DNA of 64,000 nt, from assembly GCA_965231765.1 (NCBI GenBank), contig OZ246887.1, positions 3,286,001-3,350,000 on the forward strand. The letters are read 5' to 3'. Below the pieces are notes generated by a model, which saw nothing but the letters and a program-made list of their open reading frames with translations, had not been told where the DNA came from and did no database searches. Made by a program: the position numbers and the translations under genes. Source of the DNA: JAAXHF01 sp963665955. Its GTDB lineage: Bacteria; Desulfobacterota; Binatia; Bin18. This document shows, in pieces, positions 8,576 through 17,103 of this stretch (position 1 is the stretch's first letter; each line of letters starts with the position of its first letter).

Positions 8576-9058
8576 ATGTTGAAAATCGGGGAGAAGGTCG
8601 TCTATCCTGGCCATGGCGTGGGTTCGATTGAGGGGATGCAGGCAAAGATCATTTCTGGCCATGAACAGAAGTTCTACGTGCTGCGGATCCTAGAGAGTGA
8701 TATGACCATCATGATACCTACCAGTAACGTGGCAGCAGCCGGTCTGCGGCCGGTTATCAGTAAAGATATGGTCAGTAAGGTCTATCGTATCCTGCGCACG
8801 AAGAAGGTCGAAGTTGATCAGCAGACCTGGAACCGTCGGTATCGAGAATATACCGAAAAGATCAAAACAGGCTCTGTGATTGAGATCGCCAAGGTCTTGC
8901 GTGATCTCTTTGTCCTCAAAGCAGATAAAGAATTATCCTTTGGGGAACGAAAAATGCTCGACACGGCGCGCAATCTACTGGTCAAGGAGCTGTCCATCGC
9001 GAGTGCTCATACCGAAGAGAAGATCATGGATGATCTCAAAACCATCTTCGCTCCCTGA
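8576..9058 (+). CDS. carD: CarD/CdnL-type RNA polymerase-binding regulator
   Basis: The 160-residue protein starts MLKIGEKVVYPGHGVGSI, the N-terminal RNA-polymerase-interacting (TRCF-RID-like) domain of the CarD family, followed by a helical C-terminal domain rich in basic residues (VYRILRTKKVEVDQQTW and later helices). Family knowledge: CarD/CdnL binds the RNA polymerase beta subunit and stabilises open complexes at rRNA and other promoters. ATG 8576 is chosen over the in-frame GTG 8555 because AGGAG at 8563-8567 fits it and homologues begin at MLKIG. A strong terminator separates it from ispD, a common neighbour of carD. Confidence 0.92.
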   Translation: MLKIGEKVVYPGHGVGSIEGMQAKIISGHEQKFYVLRILESDMTIMIPTSNVAAAGLRPVISKDMVSKVYRILRTKKVEVDQQTWNRRYREYTEKIKTGSVIEIAKVLRDLFVLKADKELSFGERKMLDTARNLLVKELSIASAHTEEKIMDDLKTIFAP

Positions 9059-9095
9059 GTTATTCCATTCTGTTCCCTGGCTGGATTCGGATACA

Positions 9096-9127
9096 AAAGG
9101 CTGGGATATCCCAGCCTTTATTTTTTC
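9096..9127 (+). terminator. Intrinsic terminator after carD
   Basis: AAAGGCTGGG and CCCAGCCTTT form a perfect 10-bp stem with an ATAT loop (9096-9119), followed by a run of T to 9126. This is a textbook Rho-independent terminator. The next gene, ispD, begins at 9140, only 13 bases later, so ispD may depend on read-through or on promoter elements inside carD. Confidence 0.9.
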
Positions 9128-9139
9128 CTGTCTTTTGGC

Positions 9140-9826
9140 ATGCACGTCAACGCAATCATTGTCGCCGCAGGCAAAGGGGAGCGGATGGGGACAGCATTGC
9201 CCAAGCCGTTTCTCCCTCTGTGCGGTGTTCCGCTCTTGATCCATACCCTACGCAGCCTAGATCAGTCATTATCGCTCAAGACGATTGTTCTTGTCATTGC
9301 TCCTGAACGAGAACAGTTGTGCCGCACGATGCTCAATCGCCACGGACCATTGCGCTGTCCAGTCCGCCTCGTACATGGTGGAGCAGAACGCCAAGATTCG
9401 GTTCGGTGTGGCCTCGCAGCCCTGGACCCGGAGTGTGATATCGTGGCGATCCACGATGCCGCACGCCCGTTTATTACCGCTCCTGTTGTTGAAGAGAGTA
9501 TCCGCGTTGCTGCCCAGGCTGGGGCTGCGCTTGTGGCGGTACCAGTTTCGGACACGCTCAAGCGAGCCGATGCTGCCCAGGCTGTTGTTGAAACCGTCTC
9601 CCGAAAAGGGCTGTGGTTAGCCCAGACTCCACAGACTTTCCGGGTTGACACTATCAGAGCAGCCCACCAGCGTGCACAAGATGAGGGCATTACGGTCACT
9701 GACGATGCGGCACTGATTGAAAAAATGGGCGGGACCGTCCAGATTGTGCCTGGTGATAGGCGGAATTTTAAGCTGACCAGCCCGGAAGATCTGCGTATGG
9801 CAGAAGCACTGCTGTGCTCAAACTGA
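9140..9826 (+). CDS. ispD: 2-C-methyl-D-erythritol 4-phosphate cytidylyltransferase
   Basis: The 228-residue enzyme opens with the nucleotidyltransferase loop IIVAAGKGERMGTALPKPFL, with Arg and Lys at the catalytic positions, and has IHDAARPFI, VPVSDTLKR, AQTPQTFR and TDDAALIE as in IspD. It joins CTP to methylerythritol phosphate in the non-mevalonate isoprenoid pathway. Length is normal and no IspF domain is fused. The start at 9140 lies in the tail of the carD terminator without a clear ribosome site. A nearby in-frame alternative start cannot be ruled out. Confidence 0.93.
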   Translation: MHVNAIIVAAGKGERMGTALPKPFLPLCGVPLLIHTLRSLDQSLSLKTIVLVIAPEREQLCRTMLNRHGPLRCPVRLVHGGAERQDSVRCGLAALDPECDIVAIHDAARPFITAPVVEESIRVAAQAGAALVAVPVSDTLKRADAAQAVVETVSRKGLWLAQTPQTFRVDTIRAAHQRAQDEGITVTDDAALIEKMGGTVQIVPGDRRNFKLTSPEDLRMAEALLCSN

Positions 9827-9901
9827 TAAGGTGCTGTGCAAAATTACGCAAAATACTGTGTTCAACACTGTAAATATTACTCGTACGTAGGGAGAAGCGG
9901 A

Positions 9902-11425
9902 ATGAAGCAAGCCCTGAAGACAGCGATTTCCCCCATCCGGGAGGAAGACTACGCTGAATGGTATCAACAAGTCGTCCGGGCAGCCGACCTGGCGGAAACG
10001 TCTGCCGTCCGAGGCTGCATGGTGATTAAGCCCTGGGGCTATAGCCTGTGGGAAAATATCCAGCACGTCTTAGACGGCATGTTCAAAGCGACTGGCCACC
10101 AAAATGCCTATTTTCCGTTGTTTATTCCACTAAGTTACTTACAAAAGGAAGCTGAACACGTTGAGGGGTTTGCCAAGGAATGTGCTGTGGTGACCCACCA
10201 CCGTCTCGAAGCTGGGCCAGATGGAAATCTCGTGCCAGCCGGGGAGCTGACTGAACCACTGGTTGTTCGCCCGACATCTGAGACCATTATTGGTGCGACT
10301 TTTGCCAAATGGGTCCAGTCGTACCGTGATCTGCCCTTGCTCATTAATCAGTGGGCAAATGTTGTCCGTTGGGAGATGCGTCCGCGCATTTTCTTGCGTA
10401 CGACAGAGTTTCTGTGGCAAGAAGGACATACCGTCCATGCTAGCGCACAAGAGGCGCAAGAAGAAACGGAGCGGATGCTAGATGTCTACGCTGATTTTGC
10501 CGAACGGTATATGGCAATTCCAGTCATCAAAGGCGAAAAGACCGACAGCGAGCGCTTCCCCGGCGCCGTCTCGACCTATTGTATCGAAGCTATGATGCAA
10601 GACCGTAAAGCGCTCCAAGCCGGAACCTCACACTTTTTAGGCCAGAATTTCGCCCGTTCGTCTGAAATTACGTTCTCCGATGTGACCGGCAAAGAAGCCC
10701 ACGCGTGGACAACCTCCTGGGGTGTTTCGACCCGCCTGATTGGCGGTCTGATCATGACCCATAGCGATGACAACGGCCTTATCTTGCCGCCTCGGCTTGC
10801 TCCGCGGCATGTCGTCATTCTACCGATGTTGCGCAAGGACAAAAATCGGGCCGAAATCTTGGCGTACTGCAAACGGGTTGCTCAAGAACTTCGCGGGCTC
10901 CGTTACGATGACCAGCCTCTCCAAGTGGAACTTGATACACGAGACGCTTCGGGAGGCGAAAAAGTCTGGTCATGGATTAAAAAAGGCGTCCCTCTTCGCG
11001 TAGAGATTGGACAGCGCGAACTCGACAATGATGCCCTGTTTGTTGGTCGGCGTGATCAGACCCAGTCGGAACGTTCCAGCCAAGCCCGAGCCGAGTTTGT
11101 CCAAACGGTGACCAAACAGCTGGATGAGATCCAGGCGGCGCTCCTTGAGCGGGCGCGTACGCTGCGCGATCAATACACGCGTCGTATCGATTCAAAGGAT
11201 GAATTTTACGACTTCTTTACCCCGCAAAACCGTGACAAACCAGAGATCCACGCCGGCTTTGCACTGAGTCATTGGAACGGCCAGCCTGGGATTGAAGAGA
11301 CGATCAAGAACGATCTGAATGTGACAATTCGGTGTATTCCACTGGATGCTCCAGAAGAGGACGGACGCTGCATTATGAGTGGAGAACCGAGTCGGCGACG
11401 AGTGATTTTTGCGAAATCATACTAA
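9902..11425 (+). CDS. proS: Prolyl-tRNA synthetase (short type)
   Basis: The 507-residue class II synthetase has motif 1 around GCMVIKPWGYSLWENIQ, the PTSETIIGATFAKWVQSY segment, motif 2 NVVRWEMRPRIFLRTTEFLWQEGHT (in parts), motif 3 TSWGVSTRLIGGLIMTH, an anticodon-binding domain and the zinc-binding-like C-terminal domain ending in KSY. It lacks the ~180-residue editing insertion, so it is the archaeal/eukaryote-like type also found in many bacteria. ATG 9902 is preferred because GGGAGA precedes it and homologues start near MKQ; the frame is open from 9836. Confidence 0.95.
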   Translation: MKQALKTAISPIREEDYAEWYQQVVRAADLAETSAVRGCMVIKPWGYSLWENIQHVLDGMFKATGHQNAYFPLFIPLSYLQKEAEHVEGFAKECAVVTHHRLEAGPDGNLVPAGELTEPLVVRPTSETIIGATFAKWVQSYRDLPLLINQWANVVRWEMRPRIFLRTTEFLWQEGHTVHASAQEAQEETERMLDVYADFAERYMAIPVIKGEKTDSERFPGAVSTYCIEAMMQDRKALQAGTSHFLGQNFARSSEITFSDVTGKEAHAWTTSWGVSTRLIGGLIMTHSDDNGLILPPRLAPRHVVILPMLRKDKNRAEILAYCKRVAQELRGLRYDDQPLQVELDTRDASGGEKVWSWIKKGVPLRVEIGQRELDNDALFVGRRDQTQSERSSQARAEFVQTVTKQLDEIQAALLERARTLRDQYTRRIDSKDEFYDFFTPQNRDKPEIHAGFALSHWNGQPGIEETIKNDLNVTIRCIPLDAPEEDGRCIMSGEPSRRRVIFAKSY

Positions 11426-11753
11426 CGCTTCGACTTCACCCACACGGCTATGCTCAGCATGAGTGGGACGGTGGCCGGTGTCCCCGATCAAGATCTCCAG
11501 GACAGCGACACAGCCATCCCCCCTCTTCTCTTACACAAGGTTTGAGTGACAATCGCCTCAACAGAATCGGAAAACTGGGCGCGAATCTGTGACTGCTGCG
11601 CCGTTGGAAAGACATCCCTCAAAAATTCTCAAAATGAGCAACTACCCAGGAGAATCTCTCTTGTCCGGCTGTACATCGCACGCTATAGTTCTACGGACAG
11701 AGAAGATTTCTCCGGACACCCTCTCGGACACCACGAGAGCGAAAGTGAGAGCG
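11426..11753. other. Gene-free stretch before the TonB-dependent receptor
   Basis: About 330 bases hold no convincing gene, promoter or RNA. Short open frames here lack ribosome sites and family features. The composition shifts from the proS gene to the GC-rich receptor gene within this stretch, so it may contain the boundary of acquired DNA. Confidence 0.4.
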
Positions 11754-14186
11754 ATGTACCCGAGCAACAAGACGGCTGAAGACCGACGGCAACAAACGGA
11801 TAGGTGCTCAACGTCGGTACCGGCAGCCCTGGGCCTGGTCGTGCTAAGCGCTGTCCTAGTGCTGGGGGCTGTCGCGTTGCCAGCCAAGGCCCAGGATTCC
11901 ACGCCAGAAGATGAAGCGGCCGCCGCCTCCGACAACACCTTCGTGTTGGAAGATGTTGTCGTGACCGCCCAAAAGCGCTCTCAACCGATTCAGGACGTGC
12001 CGCTGTCAATCACCGCCTTCGATGCCGAGCAGATTGACGCCCTGAAAGTGCGCGACCTCAGCAACCTGTCGATCAACATGCCCAATGTGACCCTGGACGA
12101 CGTTGGCACGGCACGCGGGATCGCGAACTTCTCGATTCGCGGCCTGGGTATCAACAGTTCCATTCCGTCCATCGACCCGACGGTCGGCGTATTTGTCGAC
12201 GGGGTCTATATAGGCACGAACGCGGCGGTCGTGTATGACACCTTTGACCTGGAGAGCATTGAAGTCTTGCGCGGGCCGCAAGGCGTCCTGTTCGGCCGCA
12301 ATGTGGTGGGCGGCGCCGTTCTGCTCAACACCAAAACTCCGACGGACCGGTATGAAGCCACGGTCCGCAGTGCGGTTGAAGGCGGCGGCAAGGCGCCCAA
12401 CGTCTATGTTTCGGGCACGCTGAATGCCCCGCTGACCGACACGCTGGCCGCGCGCTTCACCGTCTATTCCAATCAGGACCAGGGCTGGTTCGAGAACGAG
12501 TACAACGACCGGGCCTTCGGCGCGCAGGACACACTGATGCTGCGGCCGGTCGTCAGGTGGCAGCCGACTGAAAGCCTGGGCCTGACCTTGCGCTACGAGT
12601 ATCAAGAGATTGACGGCGACGGCCCGGCGGCTCAGAACCATACCAACGGCTCCGGCCTGTCCAGCCCTTTTGCCAGCTTCGACCGTGACAGTTTCGACTT
12701 CGCCGTCAACGAAGACGGCTATCTCAAGTCCGAGGTGCACTCCTTCAACGCCCGGTTGGATTGGGACGTGCCGCTGGGCGACGGCACGGTCACCAACATT
12801 TTTGGCTGGCGCGACGCCTGGGGAGATGCCCTGAGTGATATTGACGCGACACCGCTGTCCTTGTTCCACGGAGGTGCCCTCCAAGTCGCGGAACAGTTCA
12901 GCAACGAGTTGCGCTACAGCGGGTTGTTTTTCGACAAGCTGTTCCTGACGACCGGCTTCTACTATTTTCAGAATGATATCGGCTATCACGAACGGCGGCA
13001 TCTGGCCGTAGGAGAGTTCAGCGGTGGCGGTGTCTATGACGTCGAAACTTTCGGGCTATTCATGGCCGGGGACTACGACCTCACCGACTGGCTGACACTG
13101 ACCGCTGGGCTGCGCTACACCCATGAAGCGAAAGAAGCGGACATTACGAATCTGGCCCGGAACGGTGCTACCCCGTGTCACATCGTGAACGGCCCCGCCT
13201 GCCCAAGCCATTTCAAAGACGGAGAAAGCTGGAACAATCTGTCGCCCAAGATCGGCCTGACCTACCGGTTTGATGACGATACCCTGGCCTACGCCCACTG
13301 GACGCGCGGCTTCCGGTCCGGCGGCTATAATCTGCGTGACACGTTTTACGATCTGAGCAAGGACCTGCCGAGCGCGCAGATCGCTCTGCTTGAGCGTCTC
13401 GGCCTGCAGGTTGCCCGTGACCTTGGTGCCGAGGCGTTTGACGAAGAGCGGATCGACAATTTCGAGATCGGCTTTAAGAAAACCTTCGGCACGCGCGCCC
13501 GCCTCAATGCGGCGTTTTTCTACAACTTCATCGACAATATGCAGCGCGAATTAAGTCTCGCCGAAAACTTGCCCGTTTTAAACCCAGATACCGGCTTCCC
13601 CAACATCCTCTTTGTAGATGGCAGGCCGATTGTGCAAACGCAGGCGAATGTCGTGCAGGTGATTCGGAATACGGCCGACGCCGAAATGTGGGGCTTCGAA
13701 GTGGAGGGAAGCTTTGCCCTCACCCCTAGTCTCGTCCTGCTTAGTTCAGCAGGTTTTGTCAAGACGGATTACACTAAGGTCAAGTTCGACCTCAATCGTG
13801 ACGGCCAAGTGGACGGGAGAGACCAGGACCTGGAACCGCCCCGCGCCCCGCGCTGGACCTACAGTATGGGCCTGCTGCACACGCTGCGGCTCGGCAACCG
13901 CTATCGGCTCGCCTCACGGGTCAATTACGCCTACCGGGACAAGTGGTATGACAGCGACGACAATCTCGGGTTCAACCGGCACCAGAAAATTCTAGATGCC
14001 GGTCTTGACCTGTCCATCAACAACAGTCAATGGGTGATCGGGCTGTACGGCAGGAACCTGCTGAACCACACCAGGTTTGGCGGTGATACGCAACTTCCGT
14101 TGGCACTCGGCGGCGGCACTTTCTCGCCGCTGGCGAAAGGCCGCACCTTCGGTTTGGAGTTGACTTACAATTTTGTTGGCGTCTGA
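11754..14186 (+). CDS. TonB-dependent outer-membrane receptor
   Basis: From ATG 11754 the product has about 810 residues: a signal peptide (hydrophobic LGLVVLSAVLVLGAVAL, cleavage after PAKA), a TonB-box-like VLEDVVVTAQKR, a plug domain (NVTLDDVGTARGIANFSIRG, ESIEVLRGPQGVLFGRNVVG) and a long beta-barrel ending in GLELTYNF with a terminal aromatic region. Receptors of this type import iron chelates, cobalamin, sugars or other large ligands with energy from TonB-ExbB-ExbD. The 'VVVTAQKR...QDVPLSITAF' wording is typical of sphingomonad/caulobacter-type receptors of unknown ligand. The gene is noticeably GC-richer than its neighbours, suggesting transfer. No siderophore gene is adjacent. Confidence 0.92.
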   Translation: MYPSNKTAEDRRQQTDRCSTSVPAALGLVVLSAVLVLGAVALPAKAQDSTPEDEAAAASDNTFVLEDVVVTAQKRSQPIQDVPLSITAFDAEQIDALKVRDLSNLSINMPNVTLDDVGTARGIANFSIRGLGINSSIPSIDPTVGVFVDGVYIGTNAAVVYDTFDLESIEVLRGPQGVLFGRNVVGGAVLLNTKTPTDRYEATVRSAVEGGGKAPNVYVSGTLNAPLTDTLAARFTVYSNQDQGWFENEYNDRAFGAQDTLMLRPVVRWQPTESLGLTLRYEYQEIDGDGPAAQNHTNGSGLSSPFASFDRDSFDFAVNEDGYLKSEVHSFNARLDWDVPLGDGTVTNIFGWRDAWGDALSDIDATPLSLFHGGALQVAEQFSNELRYSGLFFDKLFLTTGFYYFQNDIGYHERRHLAVGEFSGGGVYDVETFGLFMAGDYDLTDWLTLTAGLRYTHEAKEADITNLARNGATPCHIVNGPACPSHFKDGESWNNLSPKIGLTYRFDDDTLAYAHWTRGFRSGGYNLRDTFYDLSKDLPSAQIALLERLGLQVARDLGAEAFDEERIDNFEIGFKKTFGTRARLNAAFFYNFIDNMQRELSLAENLPVLNPDTGFPNILFVDGRPIVQTQANVVQVIRNTADAEMWGFEVEGSFALTPSLVLLSSAGFVKTDYTKVKFDLNRDGQVDGRDQDLEPPRAPRWTYSMGLLHTLRLGNRYRLASRVNYAYRDKWYDSDDNLGFNRHQKILDAGLDLSINNSQWVIGLYGRNLLNHTRFGGDTQLPLALGGGTFSPLAKGRTFGLELTYNFVGV

Positions 14187-14272
14187 TCGAGCCGTGCCGG
14201 GTATCTTCCGCCACGCCTTGTCTGTGAACTCCCAGCCCTTTTCAGGCGTCGGATCTCTGAAGGAAGAACACC

Positions 14273-14974
14273 ATGGAGCGTCGCCGGGTCTATCTTATGC
14301 GCCACGGGGAAACCCTCTATCAGAGAACCGCCAACGAAGGCGCGATTGGCAACGGTGCCCTGACTGAGCGAGGCCGTGAACAGATTGCCACAGCAGCCCT
14401 GCTCTTTCACGCTGTCCCGCTCGATCGGATCTATTCCAGTCCTCTGTCGCGCTCCCACGAAACAGCCCAGATCATTGCCAAAGAGAAAGATCTCGACGTC
14501 AGGCTTGACCCGGACCTCCGAGAGATCATGCCAAGTGAAGATCTGACCGCGACTCAGAACATGACGGATATTTTCCAGCAAGTGCAACGTTTCTTCACCA
14601 GCCCGACAACCGGCTGGGACGAGCCGTATCTGGGTGGCGAGAGCTTCGGGCAGGTCCGAGAACGGGGAGAGCGGTTTTTGCAGACTATCCTAGGTCAATC
14701 AGATTGGCGTACTCTGCTCGTCGTCGCCCATGGTGGCAGCAATAATGCGCTGCTGGCTTCCGTTCTGGGCACAACAGACGGTCGGGTATTTAATATCGAG
14801 CAAGACTTTGGTTGTATCAATATCATTGATTTTATTGACGATCGTCCCATGTTGCGGCTGGCCAATTTTACCTTATACGATCAGCTCAAAGTCAATCTGT
14901 GGGACCACAGTCTGGATATTATCCTGAATTTGTTGCAGGAGCGAGGGGTAATTCGGAAAGACAGTCCTGAGTAA
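14273..14974 (+). CDS. Histidine phosphatase (phosphoglycerate mutase-like)
   Basis: The 233-residue protein has the catalytic YLMRHGET motif at residues 7-14, the YSSPLSRSHETAQII helix and the second histidine in VVAHGGSNNALL near residue 150. Such enzymes pass phosphate through a phospho-histidine; substrates range from phosphoglycerate to alpha-ribazole phosphate, sugars and proteins. The sequence between does not decide the substrate. It lies 86 bases after the receptor gene and may share its transcript, but its composition is closer to the rest of the window. Confidence 0.82.
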   Translation: MERRRVYLMRHGETLYQRTANEGAIGNGALTERGREQIATAALLFHAVPLDRIYSSPLSRSHETAQIIAKEKDLDVRLDPDLREIMPSEDLTATQNMTDIFQQVQRFFTSPTTGWDEPYLGGESFGQVRERGERFLQTILGQSDWRTLLVVAHGGSNNALLASVLGTTDGRVFNIEQDFGCINIIDFIDDRPMLRLANFTLYDQLKVNLWDHSLDIILNLLQERGVIRKDSPE

Positions 14975-15105
14975 AACGAGTCCTGAGTCAGAGAATTTTT
15001 CAAGCCCTACTCTCATCATTCAGGGCGCAGAACTTCAGAAAGCCCTCACCTAAAAATAAAAAATCAGACTATACAGCTTTTTCTGTAATTTTTTTTAAGA
15101 TTTTC

Positions 15106-15134
15106 TTGACAAAATGCTCAGTTTCGCTTACTTG
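15106..15134 (+). promoter_or_regulatory. Possible promoter upstream of padR
   Basis: A perfect TTGACA lies at 15106-15111 in an AT-rich stretch, with a weak TACTTG at 15129-15134 after 17 bases. The start would be near 15141, inside the first of two direct repeats. The -10 is poor, so an activator or another start is possible. Confidence 0.35.
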
Positions 15135-15140
15135 GTTCAC

Positions 15141-15296
15141 ACAAACTACTTTGAGAAGAGCAATCCGTCGTTCTTGTCGCACTTCGCATATAAGCAGTTC
15201 GCCTAAATCAACTCTCTCCAGATTCTTTTGCAATACAGTATCTTGAATAAATTCCCAGCTGCATTTATATAGTCTGTGTAAACTAATTTGAGAAAG
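15141..15296 (+). promoter_or_regulatory. Two direct-repeat elements in the padR leader (possible operators)
   Basis: ACAAACTACTTTGAGAAGAG (15141-15160) and GTAAACTAATTTGAGAAAG (15278-15296) share AAACTA-TTTGAGAA and are 137 bases apart. The second abuts the padR start. Repeated elements upstream of a regulator gene could be autoregulatory sites; they are not the classical ATGT-N8-ACAT PadR operator. The remaining 330-base gap between 14974 and 15304 is AT-rich and shows nothing else. Confidence 0.35.
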
Positions 15297-15303
15297 GTAT
15301 TTT

Positions 15304-15933
15304 GTGAGCGTTCAACTCGTCATTCTTGGTCTACTTTCTGAGCAACCCTACCACGGGTACGAGCTTCGCCAAAAGGTTGAGAAGCGTTTGTATGCGACGT
15401 ATATCAATCTGAGCGGGGGGTCCCTCTATTACAATCTCGGCCAGCTCGAACGTTCCGGATATGTGGAGAAAGCTCGGGCCGAACAAAAAGGACGTTACCC
15501 GACTCGGCAAATTTACCAGATCACGTCGGCGGGTCGCGGATATCTCCAGACCGAACTGCGTCGCCTCTTATTTGACACTGAAAGCAGAGAGAAAGTTTTT
15601 GATCCGCTCAACGCAGCGTTAGCTTTTGGCCATTTCATTAATCCCGCTGAACTGCGTGACGCTTTGAACACGCATTTGCAATGGGCGCAAAAACGGCTCA
15701 AATGGATTGTCGAGCAACAGGCTTACTGGGCAGAAAAAAAGACAGGTCAAACCCAGGCCAAGATTATTGAACATGGCCTTGCCGCCTACAAGGCGGAAAT
15801 CGGCTGGCTCGAACAATTTTTGCACGAGCTGGATGTTCAAGAGGACAAGCAATCCATCCAGACAGCTCAAAACACTGCCTCTTCAGCCCAAGAGGAAAAC
15901 CTTAACCAGCAACACAATCACTCGGAGCCATAG
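15304..15933 (+). CDS. PadR-family transcriptional regulator
   Basis: This 209-residue protein has the PadR winged helix at the N-terminus (ILGLLSEQPYHGYELRQKVEKR, then GGSLYYNLGQLERSGYVEKA and YQITSAGRGYL) and a helical C-terminal dimerisation arm of the larger PadR class. The start codon is GTG 15304, after GAGAAAGG. Only 11 bases separate it from the first exbB gene, so it probably controls, and is co-transcribed with, the ExbBD-vWA-TPR cluster. The C-terminal tail is low-complexity and glutamine-rich. PadR proteins often sense phenolics or antibiotics; the ligand here is unknown. Confidence 0.9.
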   Translation: MSVQLVILGLLSEQPYHGYELRQKVEKRLYATYINLSGGSLYYNLGQLERSGYVEKARAEQKGRYPTRQIYQITSAGRGYLQTELRRLLFDTESREKVFDPLNAALAFGHFINPAELRDALNTHLQWAQKRLKWIVEQQAYWAEKKTGQTQAKIIEHGLAAYKAEIGWLEQFLHELDVQEDKQSIQTAQNTASSAQEENLNQQHNHSEP

Positions 15934-15944
15934 GAGGGCATAAT

Positions 15945-16592
15945 ATGGAAGGTTTGAGCGTAATTGATATGATTCATCAGGGGTGGTACGTGAGTTACCC
16001 CCTTGTCCTGATGTCGATGGTGTGTATCACGATCATTCTTGAACGGCTGTGGTTTCTTGGCGGGATTATGTCGAAAACCCTGCGTCTGGCCGGGACTCTA
16101 GTGAGTCCATTGCAGAAGGGCGATTTTAATGCTGCTTTAGAGACGGCTCAGAAGCAAAACGAATCTCCTGCCGGGCGTGTATTTCGTGAGATCATTTCTC
16201 GGCAGTCAGACGAACCCATGGAGCATTTGTCAACTGTAGCCGAAGAGCGTCGTTTTGAAGAGAACGAAGCGCTGAAAGGTGCCATCTGGATTCTTGCCAC
16301 AACAGGTGTCAGCGCCCCGTTTATCGGCTTACTCGGAACAGTCATCGGTATTATCAAATCCTTCCAAAGCATGGCAGTCGAAGGCAGCGGTGGTTTTGCA
16401 GTCGTTGCTGGCGGTATTTCTGAGGCGCTGGTGGCCACCGCTTTGGGCTTAGCTGTCGCTATCATCGCCGTTATCTTTTACAATTATTTTAATACAAAGT
16501 TGGAACGGATTGAGACGGCGATGACTATTGGTTCCGACCGTGTTATCGACGCGATTCGTATCGGTAAAAAAGAAGCGGCCCAAGCTGCTTAG
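15945..16592 (+). CDS. MotA/TolQ/ExbB proton-channel protein (copy 1)
   Basis: The 215-residue protein has three transmembrane helices in the ExbB arrangement: one near residues 20-40 (VLMSMVCITIILERLWFL), and two after a cytoplasmic loop (TTGVSAPFIGLLGTVIGIIK and ISEALVATALGLAVAIIAV). The threonine/serine-lined helices are those that conduct protons with the ExbD aspartate. AGGAGGG precedes ATG 15945. It is the first of two ExbB-ExbD pairs in this cluster. Confidence 0.93.
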   Translation: MEGLSVIDMIHQGWYVSYPLVLMSMVCITIILERLWFLGGIMSKTLRLAGTLVSPLQKGDFNAALETAQKQNESPAGRVFREIISRQSDEPMEHLSTVAEERRFEENEALKGAIWILATTGVSAPFIGLLGTVIGIIKSFQSMAVEGSGGFAVVAGGISEALVATALGLAVAIIAVIFYNYFNTKLERIETAMTIGSDRVIDAIRIGKKEAAQAA

Positions 16593-16607
16593 GAAGGAAA
16601 AAATCTC

Positions 16608-17021
16608 ATGGCAATGGGTGGCATGAAAAAGAAGGGTGGCCGTTCTGAGGTCATGTCCGAGATTAATATCACTCCCTTGACCGACATCTTTCTTGTCTTG
16701 TTGATCATCTTTATGGTGACCAGTGTCGCGATGGTACAATCCGGTGCAACGATTGATTTGCCCCAGGTCCAGGAAACAGATTCTGAGCCGCGCCAGATCA
16801 TCGTTACCGTTACTCCGCAAAAAGAAATCTTTGTGAATAATCAGCCCGTCTCTATGGCTGAATTAGAACTGACGTTGCGTCCCATTATTGCAGCCATGAA
16901 AGATGTGCCAGTCGTCCTTGAAGGAGACCAAGCGGTCATCCTGGGTGAAGCTGTCAAAATTCTTTCCGCTGCGCAGCGCGCTGGCGCGACTCAGGTTGCT
17001 ATCGCAGCCCAGCAGGGGTGA
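16608..17021 (+). CDS. ExbD/TolR-family protein (copy 1)
   Basis: The 137-residue protein has a short basic cytoplasmic start, one transmembrane helix beginning at INITPLTDIFLVLLIIFMVT, and a periplasmic domain with the ExbD pattern (IIVTVTPQKEIFVNNQPVS). The aspartate of PLTD is the proton-carrying residue of the family. It starts 15 bases after exbB copy 1 and is followed by the anchored vWA gene. Confidence 0.93.
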   Translation: MAMGGMKKKGGRSEVMSEINITPLTDIFLVLLIIFMVTSVAMVQSGATIDLPQVQETDSEPRQIIVTVTPQKEIFVNNQPVSMAELELTLRPIIAAMKDVPVVLEGDQAVILGEAVKILSAAQRAGATQVAIAAQQG

Positions 17022-17103
17022 TCTGGACGATGTCCAGCATATCGTGACCGTAACCTCCTTAAGCCATCTGTCGTTACAGGCTAGAAGAGAAGGAGTATTT
17101 GCT

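Noticed and set aside
12006..13001. Long minus-strand open frame of 331 codons inside the TonB-dependent receptor
   Set aside because: It lies in GC-rich sequence where stop codons are rare, shows no family-like motifs and overlaps a well-supported receptor gene.
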